NCBI GenBank assembly: GCA_037039925.1
Contig: JAXRKP010001155.1
Span: 76,001 to 140,000, forward strand
Length of the DNA stretch: 64,000 nucleotides
Origin: Doris montereyensis
Taxonomy: Eukaryota > Mollusca > Gastropoda > Nudibranchia > Dorididae
Direction: 5' to 3'
Part shown: in pieces, positions 23,936-36,018 of the stretch
Numbering within the stretch: position 1 is the first letter of the stretch
Layout: every line of letters begins with the position of its first letter
Notes under the pieces: model-generated
What the model was told of the DNA's origin: nothing
The model's input: the letters and a program-made list of their open reading frames with translations, nothing else
Database searches by the model: none
Program-made: the position numbers and the translations under genes

Positions 23936-24908
23936 TAACGGAACGTTCAATTATATGAGACTTTCTTTGCTTTTATCAAGAGGGAAGCTTCTACACTTCT
24001 GGCTAACTAGAGAAGCGGAGCGTAATATAATTAGGCATATGTGGACATTGGTGATTATTTACTCTATTCGATTAATCTGGTTAAATATCAACATTATACT
24101 TATCTATTATTATTTTTATACTTGGTGCAATGACTCTAGTGTTATATGGCATATGAATTTTGTTGCTGTTTCAGAAACATTCATATCCAAGCCATCAGAA
24201 CGGTCCTTGACATATCGTTTTCGAGTATAAATCAGAGCATTAGAAAGAAATGTCTCTTGTCCAATTTCTGACAGTGACGGTGAAAGGTGTAGCTCTTTAT
24301 CGTTTGTCTTGATAGTTTAGTAAAGGTGAAAATATAATGTGAAACATAGAAAAGAAATTTATGACTATTTAGCAAGAGCTTGCTTTTGTTGTGATTGTGC
24401 TCAACTGTAAATATTACTATACTACTGTTTACGAAGAAACGCATATATGATATCTAAAAAACAAAAAATTGAAAAAAGTACAAAATCACGGACATGAAAT
24501 CTTCTACCTTGATTTATTGACTGCAACTGCAACAGAATTGGAGTAAAAACATTGGTTGGAAAGAACTGGCTCACTATAACAAACAAAACACGTATGAAAT
24601 ATGAGCGATAAGGATTTTTAAGTCATAATAGAAATAGAATTTCTCTTTGTGAAAAGTCTACTCTGACTTTGAAAGATTGTGTATGACCAACAGCAATGAA
24701 GAGGAACTGGACAAAACGTTTTACCCTGATTTCCCAAAATGGTTCACTTTTATTATCTTACAGTTACAAAGCTTACAACATATGTGCAGTGTGGTGAACA
24801 CTTCTTCATGTTTGAAAATCCCGGTTTTGGAGGACAAATATGCAGTTGTATCTTTCATTGTCCTAAGAAGTTGATTGTAGTCTCCTAAATGTGTCAATGT
24901 CAGTAGAA

Positions 24909-25320
24909 TCAACCGTATCTTGACAGAGAATTCCAGATCCTGGTGGCGACTTTGGATTTCGGAATTGACAATTTTTTGTTATTGTCTCTTGTATTTGTAT
25001 GTCTCTGATGGTGGTTTATTGTATGGGACAGAGATATGTTCATGATGTTGGTTATTTTGAACATGGCTGTGGCCTTTGCTCTTCTTCACCTCACAGCCAG
25101 CGGTTTGAGGTCGAGTTTCCTCACACGGTGTGATGGGTTAATGTGTCGTGAGTAGTTGGCAGAGATGTGTTTTACTGTTCTCCCCTGGACCTTTTGCAGG
25201 TCTGTTATTTATTTGTTTTGGTGGGGGTCCCAAACAACACATGCATATTCGAGAAGAGGTTTTACTTGGGTCTTATAACATGTGATGTGGGTAGATATTA
25301 GACATTTATTCAGGTTTCTC
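24909..25320 (-). mobile_element. degraded LINE: C-terminal part of the reverse-transcriptase ORF
   Basis: The minus strand reads CYKTQVKPLLEYACVVWDPH, then a stop, DLQKVQGRTVKHISANYS, LDLKPLAVR, another stop, RRAKATAMFKITN and, near the end, KVATRIWNSL. The order YKTxVxPLLEYAxxVWDPH, then LQxVQ, then RRxxAxxxMFKI, then WNSL is that of the region downstream of the RT domain in Jockey/CR1-type non-LTR retrotransposons. Two in-frame stops show it is dead. The upstream RT core is not recognisable. Confidence 0.8.
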
Positions 25321-25579
25321 CAGATTTCAATAATTCGATTTCAGGGTATTTTACAGAGTCAACAGGCTCAAGGGACCATCCATGTAAGATGTATGTAATC
25401 ACTGTGCAATGTAAGATGTATTAATCACTATGCAATGTAAGATGTATGTAATCAGCTCTGATGACGATGAGGTTCTTCTTTTTATCATATGCATCCTCTT
25501 TTAATGTATATTTATATTCTCTTCTTTTTAAACTCTACATGTAATTAAAAAATTTTTCCAATTGTTTCGTTCTCTCCAG

Positions 25580-25946
25580 GGAAAAAGAGAAAGCAAGTCC
25601 ATCCAACAAACGGGAAAAGGGAGAGAAGAAGGAGAGAGGAGGCGATAAAGGAGATAAGAACTCCCGTAAATTCAGCTGCGACGTTTGTGGCAAGGCTTTT
25701 AAACAACGTCACCATTTGACGGAGCACAAGCGTCTACACAGTGGTGAGAAGCCATTCCGTTGCTCATTTTGCGGCAAGCGTTTCTCGCATTCTGGATCTT
25801 ACAGTCAACACATGAAACATCGTTGCAAATATCTCGATTCAACGGGGTCCCCAAAGGGAAGAGGAAGAATTAACTCCTTTAGAGCCCAGTCCTTAAGGAT
25901 GTCCAATCAGATTTGGCTTACTTGTGTATTTTCTAAATTTTTATAG
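25580..25946 (+). CDS. ZEB/ZFH-1-like C2H2 zinc-finger exon (partial gene)
   Basis: A strong pyrimidine-rich acceptor (GTTCTCTCCAG) precedes an open frame that needs two bases from an upstream exon, then runs 121 codons to TAG. A lysine/glutamate-rich linker (residues 1-30) leads to finger 1 (about 33-53, [18 protein letters not shown]) and finger 2 (about 61-82, [20 protein letters not shown]). [15 protein letters not shown] and [13 protein letters not shown] are signatures of the finger clusters of ZEB/ZFH-1 repressors, which bind E-box DNA in the nucleus. Finger 2 ends HMKHRC, close to the ZEB form. The remaining fingers and homeodomain are not seen nearby. No copy 1 donor has the phase needed for an in-frame fusion. 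It may be the last exon of a gene with distant 5' exons, or a stray duplicated exon. Confidence 0.75.
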
Positions 25947-28900
25947 ATACATTTCAATATTTTGTAATGAAAGCAAGATTAAACAGTCACGAGGATACTA
26001 TTGGGGACATGTTGAGCAAACATAAAGCTAAAAGCAGGAAAGAAATATATGTCAGGAATTTGTGAAGAATTTCACTGACTAAATAAGATTTTTGTTTCTT
26101 ACTTTCTCATTGGGATTGAAGACGAGGTAGGAAGAGAAGACATAAAGGGGAAGATGTTGACAAGTTTTGGTCAATTTTCCTAAGAAGCATTTTGAGTACC
26201 ATATTTCGGTCTTTAAGTAGAGAATTTTACTTGACACAAAAAATTACCATTACAGAAACTCGTGAAGACTGCTTCACAGTGCAAAAAAAAACCCCCAACC
26301 ACCCAAGCAAAGCATCTCACTCATCCAAACATGCTGTTATTAATTTTGAATTGCGGTTAACAGGAAAGCAAGATAAATGTTAAGAGCTTGATTTACCTGT
26401 AGGCTCACGTAACTTTGAAAAGAGTAATAAAAAAAAAAAGAATGTGTTTCACATATTCTTTTTAAGTGAGCAGCAGTGGGTGATTTATCATTGATTACAA
26501 AAATTGGATAAAGATAGTGTGCCCTTCCATTTTGCCTTCGTCCCTGTCATTCTTCTTAGTAGAACAGCTGCCCTTTGATCTTGGTGGTGATGGTGGGGGG
26601 GGGGGGGTTGTTGCTGTCTAAGCTATTTCCCCCTATTGAAATGGGGGATTTTAACCCAATGTTGAATATGTCACCACCAGGAAAAAGCCCTTTGCTTATT
26701 GACCATGAAAAACATGTAAAATTACATGCAGATTTATAATCTTCTCTCGAGTTTATAGATATTTTACATTTACAAAAGCTTTCTGTCAAAATGTATTTCT
26801 GAATGTGACACTAAATTTACTACCGTTTTATAAAATGCTCCATTACAGGCAAGCTCGTACTCACACTACAAGGCAAACTATTAGCAGCCATTTCTCTGAT
26901 GTTCCATTATCATGCCCCTCCAGGCCTCTACTTAGAACTTGAGATCTCTAGTAAATGTTTTGATTTTGTTCTCTTATTTATGGACTCTTTACAAATTTCA
27001 TTTACATATCACAATGAATCCCCCTCTCCCTAGACAACTTTTCATACATTCGTTGTTTTTTTTTACCACATTTTGTTTAGGAGAATATATAAGTACAAAA
27101 GGAATCATATGCAATTGCAAACTTGTAATACTTGTACTCATACAAAAAACGCAAATGTGCAAAATTTACGAACTGGCGCACTGGGCAATATCCCCATTAG
27201 TTTATCATCTGCCCTCCCCCCCCACGTGCTATCTTGTTTCTTTCCTTTCACTCTTTCACCTATCTTTCATCTTGTTGTTTCCTCTTAATTCATCATGAGA
27301 TCACCGCATATAGTGGGCAGGGGAAATTTCCATGAAACAATACCCACTTCACCTCAGATTCTTTTCCTGTAGTGTCAAAAATAGGCACATGTTCCTTCTT
27401 ACAAAAATTATATAAGACCCCAAATTGTTTTTTTTTTCCAAAAATTTTCTCAAATTTTAAAATAGTGTTACACAGAAGTGCTTATTAGTCCTGTTCAAAT
27501 ACTATTGGCTTCCAATGTAAATCACAGCAATGAATGTGAGACATGTTACTTTTGCTTTCATTGTTTACTGATGTTTGTACATATTTTTCATTTCTCTCTA
27601 TATAAATCTATGCAATGGACTACAACAGTGCTGCATGTTCAGGGTTGTGGGCTAAATACATAATAAAATACATGTCTTCTTTATTTAAAAAGTATAATAT
27701 TATCTCTGAAAGGTTCACCTTGAAAACAAAAAGAGGAACCAAATGGAGAAAAAACAACAAACAAACCCGCTTTTCATTGATATTTTCATTTAGTTTCATT
27801 GAGATTTGCTATAAAAATTTTGACAATAATGATTGGTGTGAATCAGACCACAGGCCATGAGTTGTCAGTATGCAATGACTGCTGATAGAAGGAAAGTGTC
27901 AATTGCATATTTCCCTATGATTTATACAGACGGCGGATAGATTTTTTTACAAATAATGTTAATTCATAATAGCTTTGATAATTTGGGATTTGTTTTTGGG
28001 TTTTTTTCCTGTCATATCTTACTTGCTTGTTGATTTTAATGGACATTTCGATGTTATGAGACTGGAACAAATTTTTTAACAATTTTTCAATTTTATGGAT
28101 GGTGACTGGTTGTTGGTTTTGTTTTTTTCTGTTTAAAAAACAAACCCCTATTTATACTTCTATATATTTATATATTATATACATCTATAAACCTAATTTG
28201 TTGTTTTGGATGTTTATATCAACGATTTTTGTCATATTTTGTATATATTTGATCTTACAATTTGCAGACATCTTCGTCCAGATATTGATAATAACATTGA
28301 TATCTAAGTCAAAAATGAAAAAGTTATTTCAGTTGGAGGGGGGTTGTTTGGTTCAGTTTGCTTTTTTGTTGTTGTGTTTGTCCCCCCCCCCCCCCCCCAT
28401 TCCTTGTGCCTGAGGTGCCTTAAGTTGTGGTGCTATGTTTTCAATTTTTTTAAAAGTTGATGAATCGGCAAAAGTCCATGTTTTGAAAACCGATTTTATG
28501 AGTGCAACATTTTGAATAATATTGTCTTTTGAGGAAGCTGTGAAGTCATTGGTGCTAGTCCTTACGCTCGCTTGATTTGTTAAGATAAAATCGTCATGTG
28601 TTGCGGAGTGGGTGAATGTTTTTTTTTTGCTGATTGACGCTAAGATTATGGTATTTTATTGGATTTTTTTTTGGAGAGAGACAGTGCCTTACGGAGTTGC
28701 TCCAAAACTGTATAATATAAGGCTCTGTGAATTATATACAAACACCCCTTGTTTTCTGACATGTCTTTGCTTTACCTTATTGTTTTTCTCTCTCTGATGT
28801 ACTTTCTAGTCAACATGACTTTAAATCTTATAGCAGTGTTGTTTAATCTCACTGGCTAGAAGAGATGATGGTGTGGTATCTGCTGTTGCTTAATGTGTTA

Positions 28901-29357
28901 ATAATGCTTTTCTTCTTCCTCTCTTTTTTTTTTCTCTTCTCTTCTCTTTCAAAAAAAAAAAAAAAAAAATTTCATGCATTGTTTAATTATATATCATGAG
29001 TGAAGCAAGATAGATGACATGGCAGCATTTTAGATTATTCTAATTGGGGAAGAGAAAAAAAGAACTTGACATTTCATGCACTGCTCATTGAGATCATCTT
29101 ATTGCTGTTGTTGAGTCCCCATCGCCTTTTCCAAGGAATACCAATATCAATTTATCTTCATAATTTTATTTTAAATATATAATGCACACCAGTGACATTT
29201 TTTGTCAAATTATCAGTTATATGGTTTTCAGGGAAAGTAGTTTATTTTCCCTAACTTGATCCTTCAATTTGATGTTTTTCATCTCAGCCTGTTTGTGTTT
29301 TCCCCACTTGATTTTGTAGATAAAACAAAGATTTGATTCTACTGCAAGTTAAAATGT
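25947..29357. other. non-coding stretch after the ZEB-like exon
   Basis: AT-rich DNA with an AATAAA at about 26424, a possible end signal for the ZEB-like exon. It also holds a family 5 fragment at 27225-27325, a poly-C run near 28382 and a poly-A run near 28952. No supported gene. Confidence 0.6.
27225..27325 (+). repeat. fragment of medium repeat family 5
   Basis: TTTCCTTTCACTCTTTCACC, CATCTTGTTGTTTCCTCTTA, ATTCATCATGAGATCACCGC and ATATAGTGG occur in the order and spacing seen at 55.1 and 57.6 kb. Confidence 0.75.
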
Positions 29358-29635
29358 GTGACATCTGGGGCCAAGTGATTAGGCTGCCGGGCTTGGGATC
29401 ATGAGGTCCTGGGTTTGAATCCAGGCAATCTTGCCTAGGACGGTGTGTTCCTTGGGAAAGACACTTAACACTCAAATGGTGCAAGTTGTTACAAATATTA
29501 GCTTGGGAATAAAGACCTATGTCAGACTAGTGTCCTGTCGAGAGGGTGATCATTATCACCTGTTTGGCTTTACACTATAGAAACCGGGTATGCTCCAGCT
29601 CTATGGGCCTTAACGGCCTTGAAGGAACTTTACTT
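29358..29635 (+). mobile_element. tRNA-derived SINE, family 1
   Basis: The head reads GGGGCCAAGTGATTAGGCTG with B box GGGTTTGAATCC. The AAAGACACTTAACA, CACTATAGAAACCGG and CGGCCTTGAAGGAAC words all follow in family order. Confidence 0.9.
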
Positions 29636-29869
29636 TTACTACTTTACAAGGTAAAATGATCTTACCACTATAGATTTTTGAACTGTTATTTAAAGAATAT
29701 TATGGTAAAGACATTTTTTCATGAAGACAATCACTATTTTTCACTATAAATTTATAACTTTATTCCCTGACTACAATCAGTTTGTCAGTATTGTACTTAA
29801 TATGAATTTGATTTTTTCTTCTTCAGTTATTTAATTTCCATGTGAAGGTGGTTTGGAATAGTGGTGAGA

Positions 29870-29970
29870 CAGTGAGAGCATAAACTAGCCAAATAGAAAT
29901 GCCTCTGTCTCTTGTAGAAGGAAATGATATTAAATAATATGAAAGCGTGCTACCAACCGAGCTAACTACG
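29870..29970 (-). mobile_element. SINE family 3, internally deleted, minus strand
   Basis: The minus strand starts with a tRNA-like head (CGTAGTTAGCTCGGTTGGTA) and jumps to the family 3' part (TTCATATTATTTAATATC, CTCTTGTAGAAG..). It faces a second copy head to head. Confidence 0.7.
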
Positions 29971-30000
29971 AGCGTAATTAGCTCAGTTGGTAGCACGCTT
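29943..30000. repeat. near-perfect inverted repeat, 28-bp arms, 2-bp spacer
   Basis: The left arm (29943-29970) and right arm (29973-30000) are complementary except for two positions. Each arm is the tRNA-like head (TTAGCTCRGTTGGTAGCACG on its own strand) of a SINE family 3 copy, so the structure marks head-to-head insertion or an inversion. Confidence 0.9.
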
Positions 30001-30180
30001 TTTTTCATGGCGAGGCGATGGGTGCGACGCAGGATGTGGCCAGGATTTCTTTCTGTCTATTCCTTGTATTTGTCTCGTCTTTGTTCCTATGGGGCTTTCA
30101 TATTATTTAATGTCGTTTCCTTCACTTCTAACATGTTTGTCATTATCTATACTGTCTCTTGTAGAGCAATGCCTCTCAAA
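29973..30180 (+). mobile_element. SINE family 3, plus strand
   Basis: The tRNA-like head is followed by CATGGCGAGGCGATGGGTGC, GTGGCCAGGATTTCTTTCTG, TCCTTGTATTTGTCTCGTC and GGGGCTTTCATATTATTTAA. The copy at 35.2 kb (minus strand) has the same order and retains a B box, GGATTCGATTCCC, that is deleted here. Confidence 0.8.
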
Positions 30181-33100
30181 TTATCTGATGTGGCTAACAG
30201 GTAGTATTTTTTTTTTCAATGTGCCACGGACTGGTGAGCATAGTTGTCATAGTAACAAAATTATAATGGACGTTTTTTTCCAAGTAAGCTTGTCTTATTA
30301 TTGCAGGTCATACAGATGTTCACAAAGCGTGTTTTGTTGTACAGTTGCTAACTGTGGTTTTATGAATCTGAAATAATAAATTTAAAAAAAAAGAAGAAGA
30401 AAAACTTGCCTGCCAGATTCTTTATGTGAACTCATGGCACACACACCTCATCATACGGACGTCCAGAAATACCGTCGGTATATTATTATATCACTTGTTT
30501 CTGCCTGAAATAGCTTACCAGTAGAGAAAGTTTTATAGTATGTTTTGTCATGTCTGTTCTTCCTCTTTTAAGTGATCTGAACTAACGTCATTGCTATGGT
30601 TAAAGTTGAGGTAAATAAAATTGATACTTCATTGCAACCCTTGTTGCCTTCTTTAAATCTTACAATGCTTATATATATGATATGTATCTAAAAGTGTTAT
30701 CTGAGATCTGCAGTTTTCATCCATTTTTAAAGGAAGAACATTTTTTCTAAAAAAAAATTTGGCTGGTTTGTATTTATATACACATTTACATTGAACTGTG
30801 CTGAAGCACCTTGCTACAAAAGATCTGATAGAGGTTTTGACTTGATAATGCTCATGTAATTCTTTATATTTTGTTATATCATTTATAATTCTACTATACT
30901 CACTGTAGTATCATGAGGTTGTGAAAACAATACTTTGATTTTTCACAACACTCACTCATACACAGACACACACATACACATGCACACACACGCACACACA
31001 CATGTGCACATACACACACACACACACGCATCCCTCATTGATTCAAAAATGATCATAAACAATACATAGGTAATATAAGAGATAGCAAGTCCTGAATAAT
31101 TGAATAATGTTAGAAGGGCGTCGCCTAACCAGTGTAAAAGTCGCTTCTGCTATTGTATGTTGGTAGGAAATTGTTATCATTACTGATTTGCTTGTAAGAA
31201 GGTCTAGAATGGCTTTTTTTTTCCATTTGCAAGTCATATTTATATTTTGAATAATGCTGCAAGTGTTTTTTTGCTTTTTTGTTTTATTAACTTTTTTTTT
31301 AATGATGAATGAGGAGGATTGATGGTGTGTTTTTTTTACTGCGTTGAAATTATTTTTCTGAGCATGGATCTCTTTTCCTTCTTTTTTCTTTGGTTCATCT
31401 GAGCGTTTCTCTCTGTATTGAAATATTTTTAATGCACATTCTTTGAGGAGCTCATGAATATGTACACTTATTGCCCCTCTCGATCTCGCACTCAATTTTC
31501 TTCCTTTTCTTCTGGCAGGCAACACTCATGGCTATTTTTTTCTGTAATATAATAATAGTGTATAAATTTTACTCATTTTTAATTTATATAAAAAAATTAT
31601 AAAAAATTCTTAAACATTATATCTATTTTTACAGCTTTCCCCCGAGACCATCGCTTAGGAAAAAATCTGCCCCCTCTTTCCTCTCACAAATGTGATCAGA
31701 AGAATAACCAAATGAGTTTAAGATAAGAGAAAAAACTTTAAACAGATGTATATTACATGTATTCCATGTTACAGGTTTTGATTATATTATTGTGATGACA
31801 AACCACCGAAGTTGATTAGAGTCAACTTGTTTGATATCAACTACTTCATCGAAATAAAACCACTCACCTCATTTGAGGACTTTCAAATCAAATTTTTTTC
31901 AAACCATTATGTTATGCAAATTTCTCCACATTTACTCTGTCAGGGTTTTCTATTATTTAAATTACTTTAATGCATATCCAATCTTAGCTTGGAATAAAAT
32001 ACTTCTTGTTAAAACTAAATGAAGCATATGTTGTGTGCTAAAGAGTGAGAAAAACGGAATAATTCTGAAAATTGTTCAACTGTAACAAAATATTTGTACT
32101 AGTCCTCCATGTTTCCTTGTCAAAAAATATTTCATATACAATGTATTTATAATCACTTATGAGCATAAAGAAATTGGAAGTTATTTTATTTCAAATGCGA
32201 AACAAAACCCAACATTAATGTGTTATCAATTGTGAACACGAATAAATTCCTGCTCTATGATATGTAAATATATTATTTTCTAGTCTAGTTTGTGAATATG
32301 ACATCAAGTATACAAAGGGGAAAAAATCCTCTCCCTCTTTCACAGTAGTTACAAGTCAACAATGCACCTACTCTTTACTTTATGTGTGCAGAAAGTGAAC
32401 TAATTTTGATCAAAGGAGTACAGCTTTACATTTCATTTGATCAATAATAACACAATGAAAGAAATGTATTCAATTATTTACATCATACCACGACCCATTT
32501 ATCAAAATATCAAATTTAAAAAAGATAATTGATAATGTCTTTAAAGTGAGACAATGAACTGTATTCTTTTGGGTTTTAACTATTTCCCGCTAATACTGTC
32601 ACAGGAATTTTGGTTCCTAACATTCCCATCGCTTGAGGAATTTCATTATTTACCAAAAATATTCTTTTTCAGCGATAGAGTGTTTTTGGATTGCTTTGAC
32701 AGTTTTTTCCGTTTTCTCCCAGATACATGAGTTTTGTATTGAAAACATGTTTGTCCAAAGTAGATTGTTTCCCATGTATCTGGATGCAACAAGAAGGAAA
32801 TAAAGGACTTATTCTATCATTTATGGCATTCAGAGCATGCGTGTATTTGGTTGTCTGAAATTGTTCACGGATGGAGCATCATCTTAGAGTCATACAGCTT
32901 ATAGACAGGCTGTTCCTTTGTTTTCCCGAGCAGTTAGTTAGATATGAGTTGTGAAAGTTTGAGAGATTTTGTCTGCAAATATTTATTTTTTTCCTGTCTC
33001 ATGCTATTCATGTTTGGCCTTTTACTTTTAGTCTCAAGTTATATGGAGCATATCATTTTTCAATTGCAGCCTACTTTTTATCATTTTACAAAGATTCACT

Positions 33101-34190
33101 CCTTTGGTTTTGTTGAAAGGAAAATAACAATGAATGTTTATGACTATGTTGTCCAGCTATTGAAACATTAAGCATTATAAATACAGCTTTGTTGTCGTTG
33201 TTACATCTAGTTCATAATCACAAAGAACATTGTTGTTTTGTACCAAGTCAGGTTACTCATATTTTTTTAGGAAGTTTGTGCCTTGTCTAAAAGAATTATA
33301 TATCTTATGAATACATTAATTATTAATACTGAAATGTACTTAAGCAAAAAATAAAGAAAAGAATGTCATTTAAATCAAAATTATTTAATGGTTTGAATCT
33401 ACTTAAAGAGAAGAGGTTATTTTTCCCACTGCCAAGTCCTGAAAATGTATTTTGATGTATTATATGTTGACCAAAATCGAACAAGATTATAACAAAAGAT
33501 TATATAATTTCTTTTTCTTTTCTTTTTTTAAGAACAAAAATGAAAAACTGTGTTTCATTCCTTGGCATGAAAAGTCCATCGCTCGGCATCGCAAAATTTT
33601 AAGACAAAACGATTGGCGTTGCATTCGCATTTTACTCTTATCGCTTGTCTGTTTTATCATTTATACATTTTAGTACTACTACTAGAGAGTCTGATGCAAG
33701 GTTTCTTGTTGTGGTTTTTATGACTCATGATAAATCTTCTATTAAAATATTGTTTTGCTTTATTATTATCGTTCTCTTTGATGTTAAGCCAGGAACAAAA
33801 AACCACACACATGACATATTTTCATATAATTTTACATAGAAATTTTTACTTATACGAACTACACTATTTAAATATTTCTATGTATTTACTTTTTTTCTCA
33901 ACATGAGTATTTTCTAGTCTTTTGTTGGGATTTATCAAAAATATCATTTAATGAATATCGTTTAATAAATAGACAAGATATCCCTTTATGTCTTTTGCCT
34001 TGTTTTCATTTCAGTTCTATTGTTGTCAATGTGTTTTTAGCTTTATTTTGATCTGACAGAATGTAATGTTTTTCGTATCTCTATCCTCTTACTCCACCTA
34101 TGGAATAATGTTTTGAAACCAAGTCCTTTATTTGTTTATTGTAAGGATGGTATTATTGGTATATCAAAACTTGGTTTCAAAACATAATTC
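30181..34190. other. AT-rich stretch, no gene recognised
   Basis: It contains an imperfect AC tract (30958-31029). A lysine/threonine-rich minus-strand open frame at 31043-31525 lacks recognisable domains. I see no other structure. Confidence 0.6.
30958..31029. repeat. imperfect (CA)n microsatellite
   Basis: CA dinucleotides with scattered TG/CG interruptions over about 70 bp. Confidence 0.9.
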
Positions 34191-35090
34191 CATCCTACAA
34201 AATGATCCCATCACAAGAGATGTGTTCTCTGATCCGCCTTTTTTTTGTTTACAGGGCCTGTAAAGCCTTTTTTTGTTTACAGGCGGGATAGGAATCTTCG
34301 CAGGCACTCGCCAATGTGACAGGAGACGTTGTAATACCTGTCCATATCTTTCCCCAACCATGAACTAGAAGTCATTTCAGCCTTCACATGTGTCAGCAGA
34401 AACATCATTTACACCATTTCTTGTAAACGATGTCCTATGAATGAGGTACATTGGGGAAATTGGTCTTCACTTGGCTGACCGCTTTACCCAACACCTCACC
34501 GACATCAGAAACTGTCACTCCAAACCTGTTCTTTCTCACTTTCACTTTCACTCCAGTGACCATCAAGGTATCCTAGACATTTGGTAGTTGGCGTGACTGA
34601 TTCCATGTGGTAGGTGTCACCCTCATGGCCTCAATAGCAAACTACAATATAATTAATTTATCATTACAATAGTAGTATGACTCCCCCTCCCCCCCCCCCC
34701 TCTCTCTCTTCTCTCTCTCTCCCTGTCCATTTGTCTGTCTGTCTCTGCTCATAAGCGGCTTTACCTCATTCCCTTATTTCCCTTTTCTTTTCACTTTTTT
34801 ATGTTTTTTTATTACATAATATACATTTGGTTTCTATTGTTATGAGGCTTACTCATGGGATCTACGTGATGGGTCATCACATGACTGGTCACCTTTTGGC
34901 GCCATATAGTGTCACTCACGGCCACTAAATCATGCTTGTATCGTTATTGTGTGACTGAGGAAGGGCAGTGTTGCCTGAAACTTTTCTGTCTTTGTAACTG
35001 TCTCTGTTCTACCTATTAGGCCTTCATATTCGATTTTGTATTTCCTCTTTACTAGTTACCGGCCTACTGCAGTACTATTTCTTTTATCAT
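34190..35090 (+). mobile_element. degraded Penelope-like retroelement with GIY-YIG remnant
   Basis: Three frame-shifted pieces occur in family order. First a Cys-rich linker piece (CNTCPYLSPT, near 34330-34360). Then IYTISCKRCP (near 34409-34438). Then YIGEIGLHLADRFTQHLTDI followed by RNCHSKPVLSHFHFH (about 34449-34555), which matches the GIY-YIG endonuclease pattern YIGETGRRLADRFxxHLxDI. Stops and frameshifts show it is dead. A 3' motif at about 34954 (GACTGAGGAAGGGCAGTG then TTGCCTGAAACTTTTCTGTC) resembles the tails at 36, 43.6 and 59 kb. Confidence 0.78.
34690..34732. repeat. poly-C then (CT)n low-complexity tract
   Basis: A run of about ten C leads into TCTCTCTT-type dinucleotides inside the Penelope remnant. 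Confidence 0.85.
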
Positions 35091-35094
35091 TAAA

Positions 35095-35160
35095 TACTAC
35101 TACTACTACTATTACTACTATCACTACTACTGCCACTACTACTACTACTATTAGTACTAC
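35095..35160. repeat. (TAC)n-type trinucleotide tract
   Basis: An interrupted run of CTA/TAC triplets. Another such run lies near 35695-35770. Confidence 0.85.
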
Positions 35161-35199
35161 TTTCTGACGCTGCTGCTTATACTGCAGGGAAGAATCATC

Positions 35200-35387
35200 A
35201 TCATGTATACAATAGTTAATGTAATGACACAAGATAATATGAAAGCCCCATAGGAACAAAGACGAGACAAACACAAGGAATAGACAGAAAAAAATCCTGG
35301 CCACCATGGGAATCGAATCCGCGACCTCTGCGTCGGCACCCATCGCCTCGCCATGAAAAGAAAGCGTGCTACCAACCGAGCTAACTA
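35200..35387 (-). mobile_element. SINE family 3, near full length, minus strand
   Basis: On the minus strand: CGTAGTTAGCTCGGTTGGTA head (A box), CATGGCGAGGCGATGGGTGC, B box GGATTCGATTCCC, GGTGGCCAGGATTTTTTTCT, then the shared tail ending in a CATTAC word. Confidence 0.85.
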
Positions 35388-35475
35388 CGCTCCTGTGTAT
35401 TCCTTGTGTTTGTCTCGTCTTTGTTCCTATGGGGCTTTCATATTATCTTGTGTCATTACATTAACTTCCGACATG
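35388..35475 (+). mobile_element. SINE family 3, 5'-truncated, plus strand
   Basis: The family body (TATTCCTTGTGTTTGTCTCG and GGGGCTTTCATATTATCTTG) begins immediately after the head of the inverted copy, giving a second head-to-head pair 5.4 kb from the first. Confidence 0.8.
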
Positions 35476-36018
35476 CCCCTTGCCTCACTCTTTGTCATGT
35501 ATACAATAATAAGCCTCATAAAATAGTATTAGATATGGTATTCAGAATGTAAAAAATGGTTCTCATCATTGTCGTCAACGTAGTCATCATCACCATCACC
35601 ATTAGAGTCGGTACCAACCAGAGTAAGCCTAAGGTTCATATTTATAATATAAAAACACAAGTCATAATGAAAATAATAATGATAATAATAGACTACTTCT
35701 ACTACTACCACTACTACTAGTTACTATTACTGCTGCTGCTACTACTACTACTAATAATAATAATAATATAAATATAATGGTGTTAAAAACATACACAACT
35801 CTGAAAGTTAAGTGTTGCCCTATTGCTTATCAATATCAGGCAAAACATTGCAGTGTGTGTAAAAAGATTCTGCTAAGTTTTCTGGTATCTATGATGATAT
35901 TTAATAAAATAATCTGATTTGGCGCAGTCCTTCTAATCATTTGAAGCATTCTTTTTTCTTTTCCTTGTCTGTGTCATGTACGTGTATTTGTTTATTCATG
36001 TTATTCATCTAAGTATTA

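Larger units (their letters stand above)
20376..24908. other. non-coding stretch between copy 1 and the ZEB-like exon
   Basis: AT-rich DNA with one family 5 fragment (about 21290-21375), one SINE family 2 fragment (about 23850-23935) and short TTA runs. Open frames here are short, T-rich and without recognisable domains. Confidence 0.6.

Noticed and set aside
11337..25579. Fusion transcript joining copy 1 exons to the ZEB-like exon
   Set aside because: The zinc-finger exon needs two incoming bases. The visible copy 1 donors end in phase 0 or 1 in their homologous frames, so no in-frame fusion is supported.
29973..30045. tRNA-like gene at the inverted repeat
   Set aside because: The head of SINE family 3; the B box is deleted in this copy.
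31043..31525. 160-codon minus-strand open frame
   Set aside because: Lys/Thr/Gln-rich composition, no recognisable domain, no counterpart and no splice or promoter support. Explained by T-rich plus-strand DNA.
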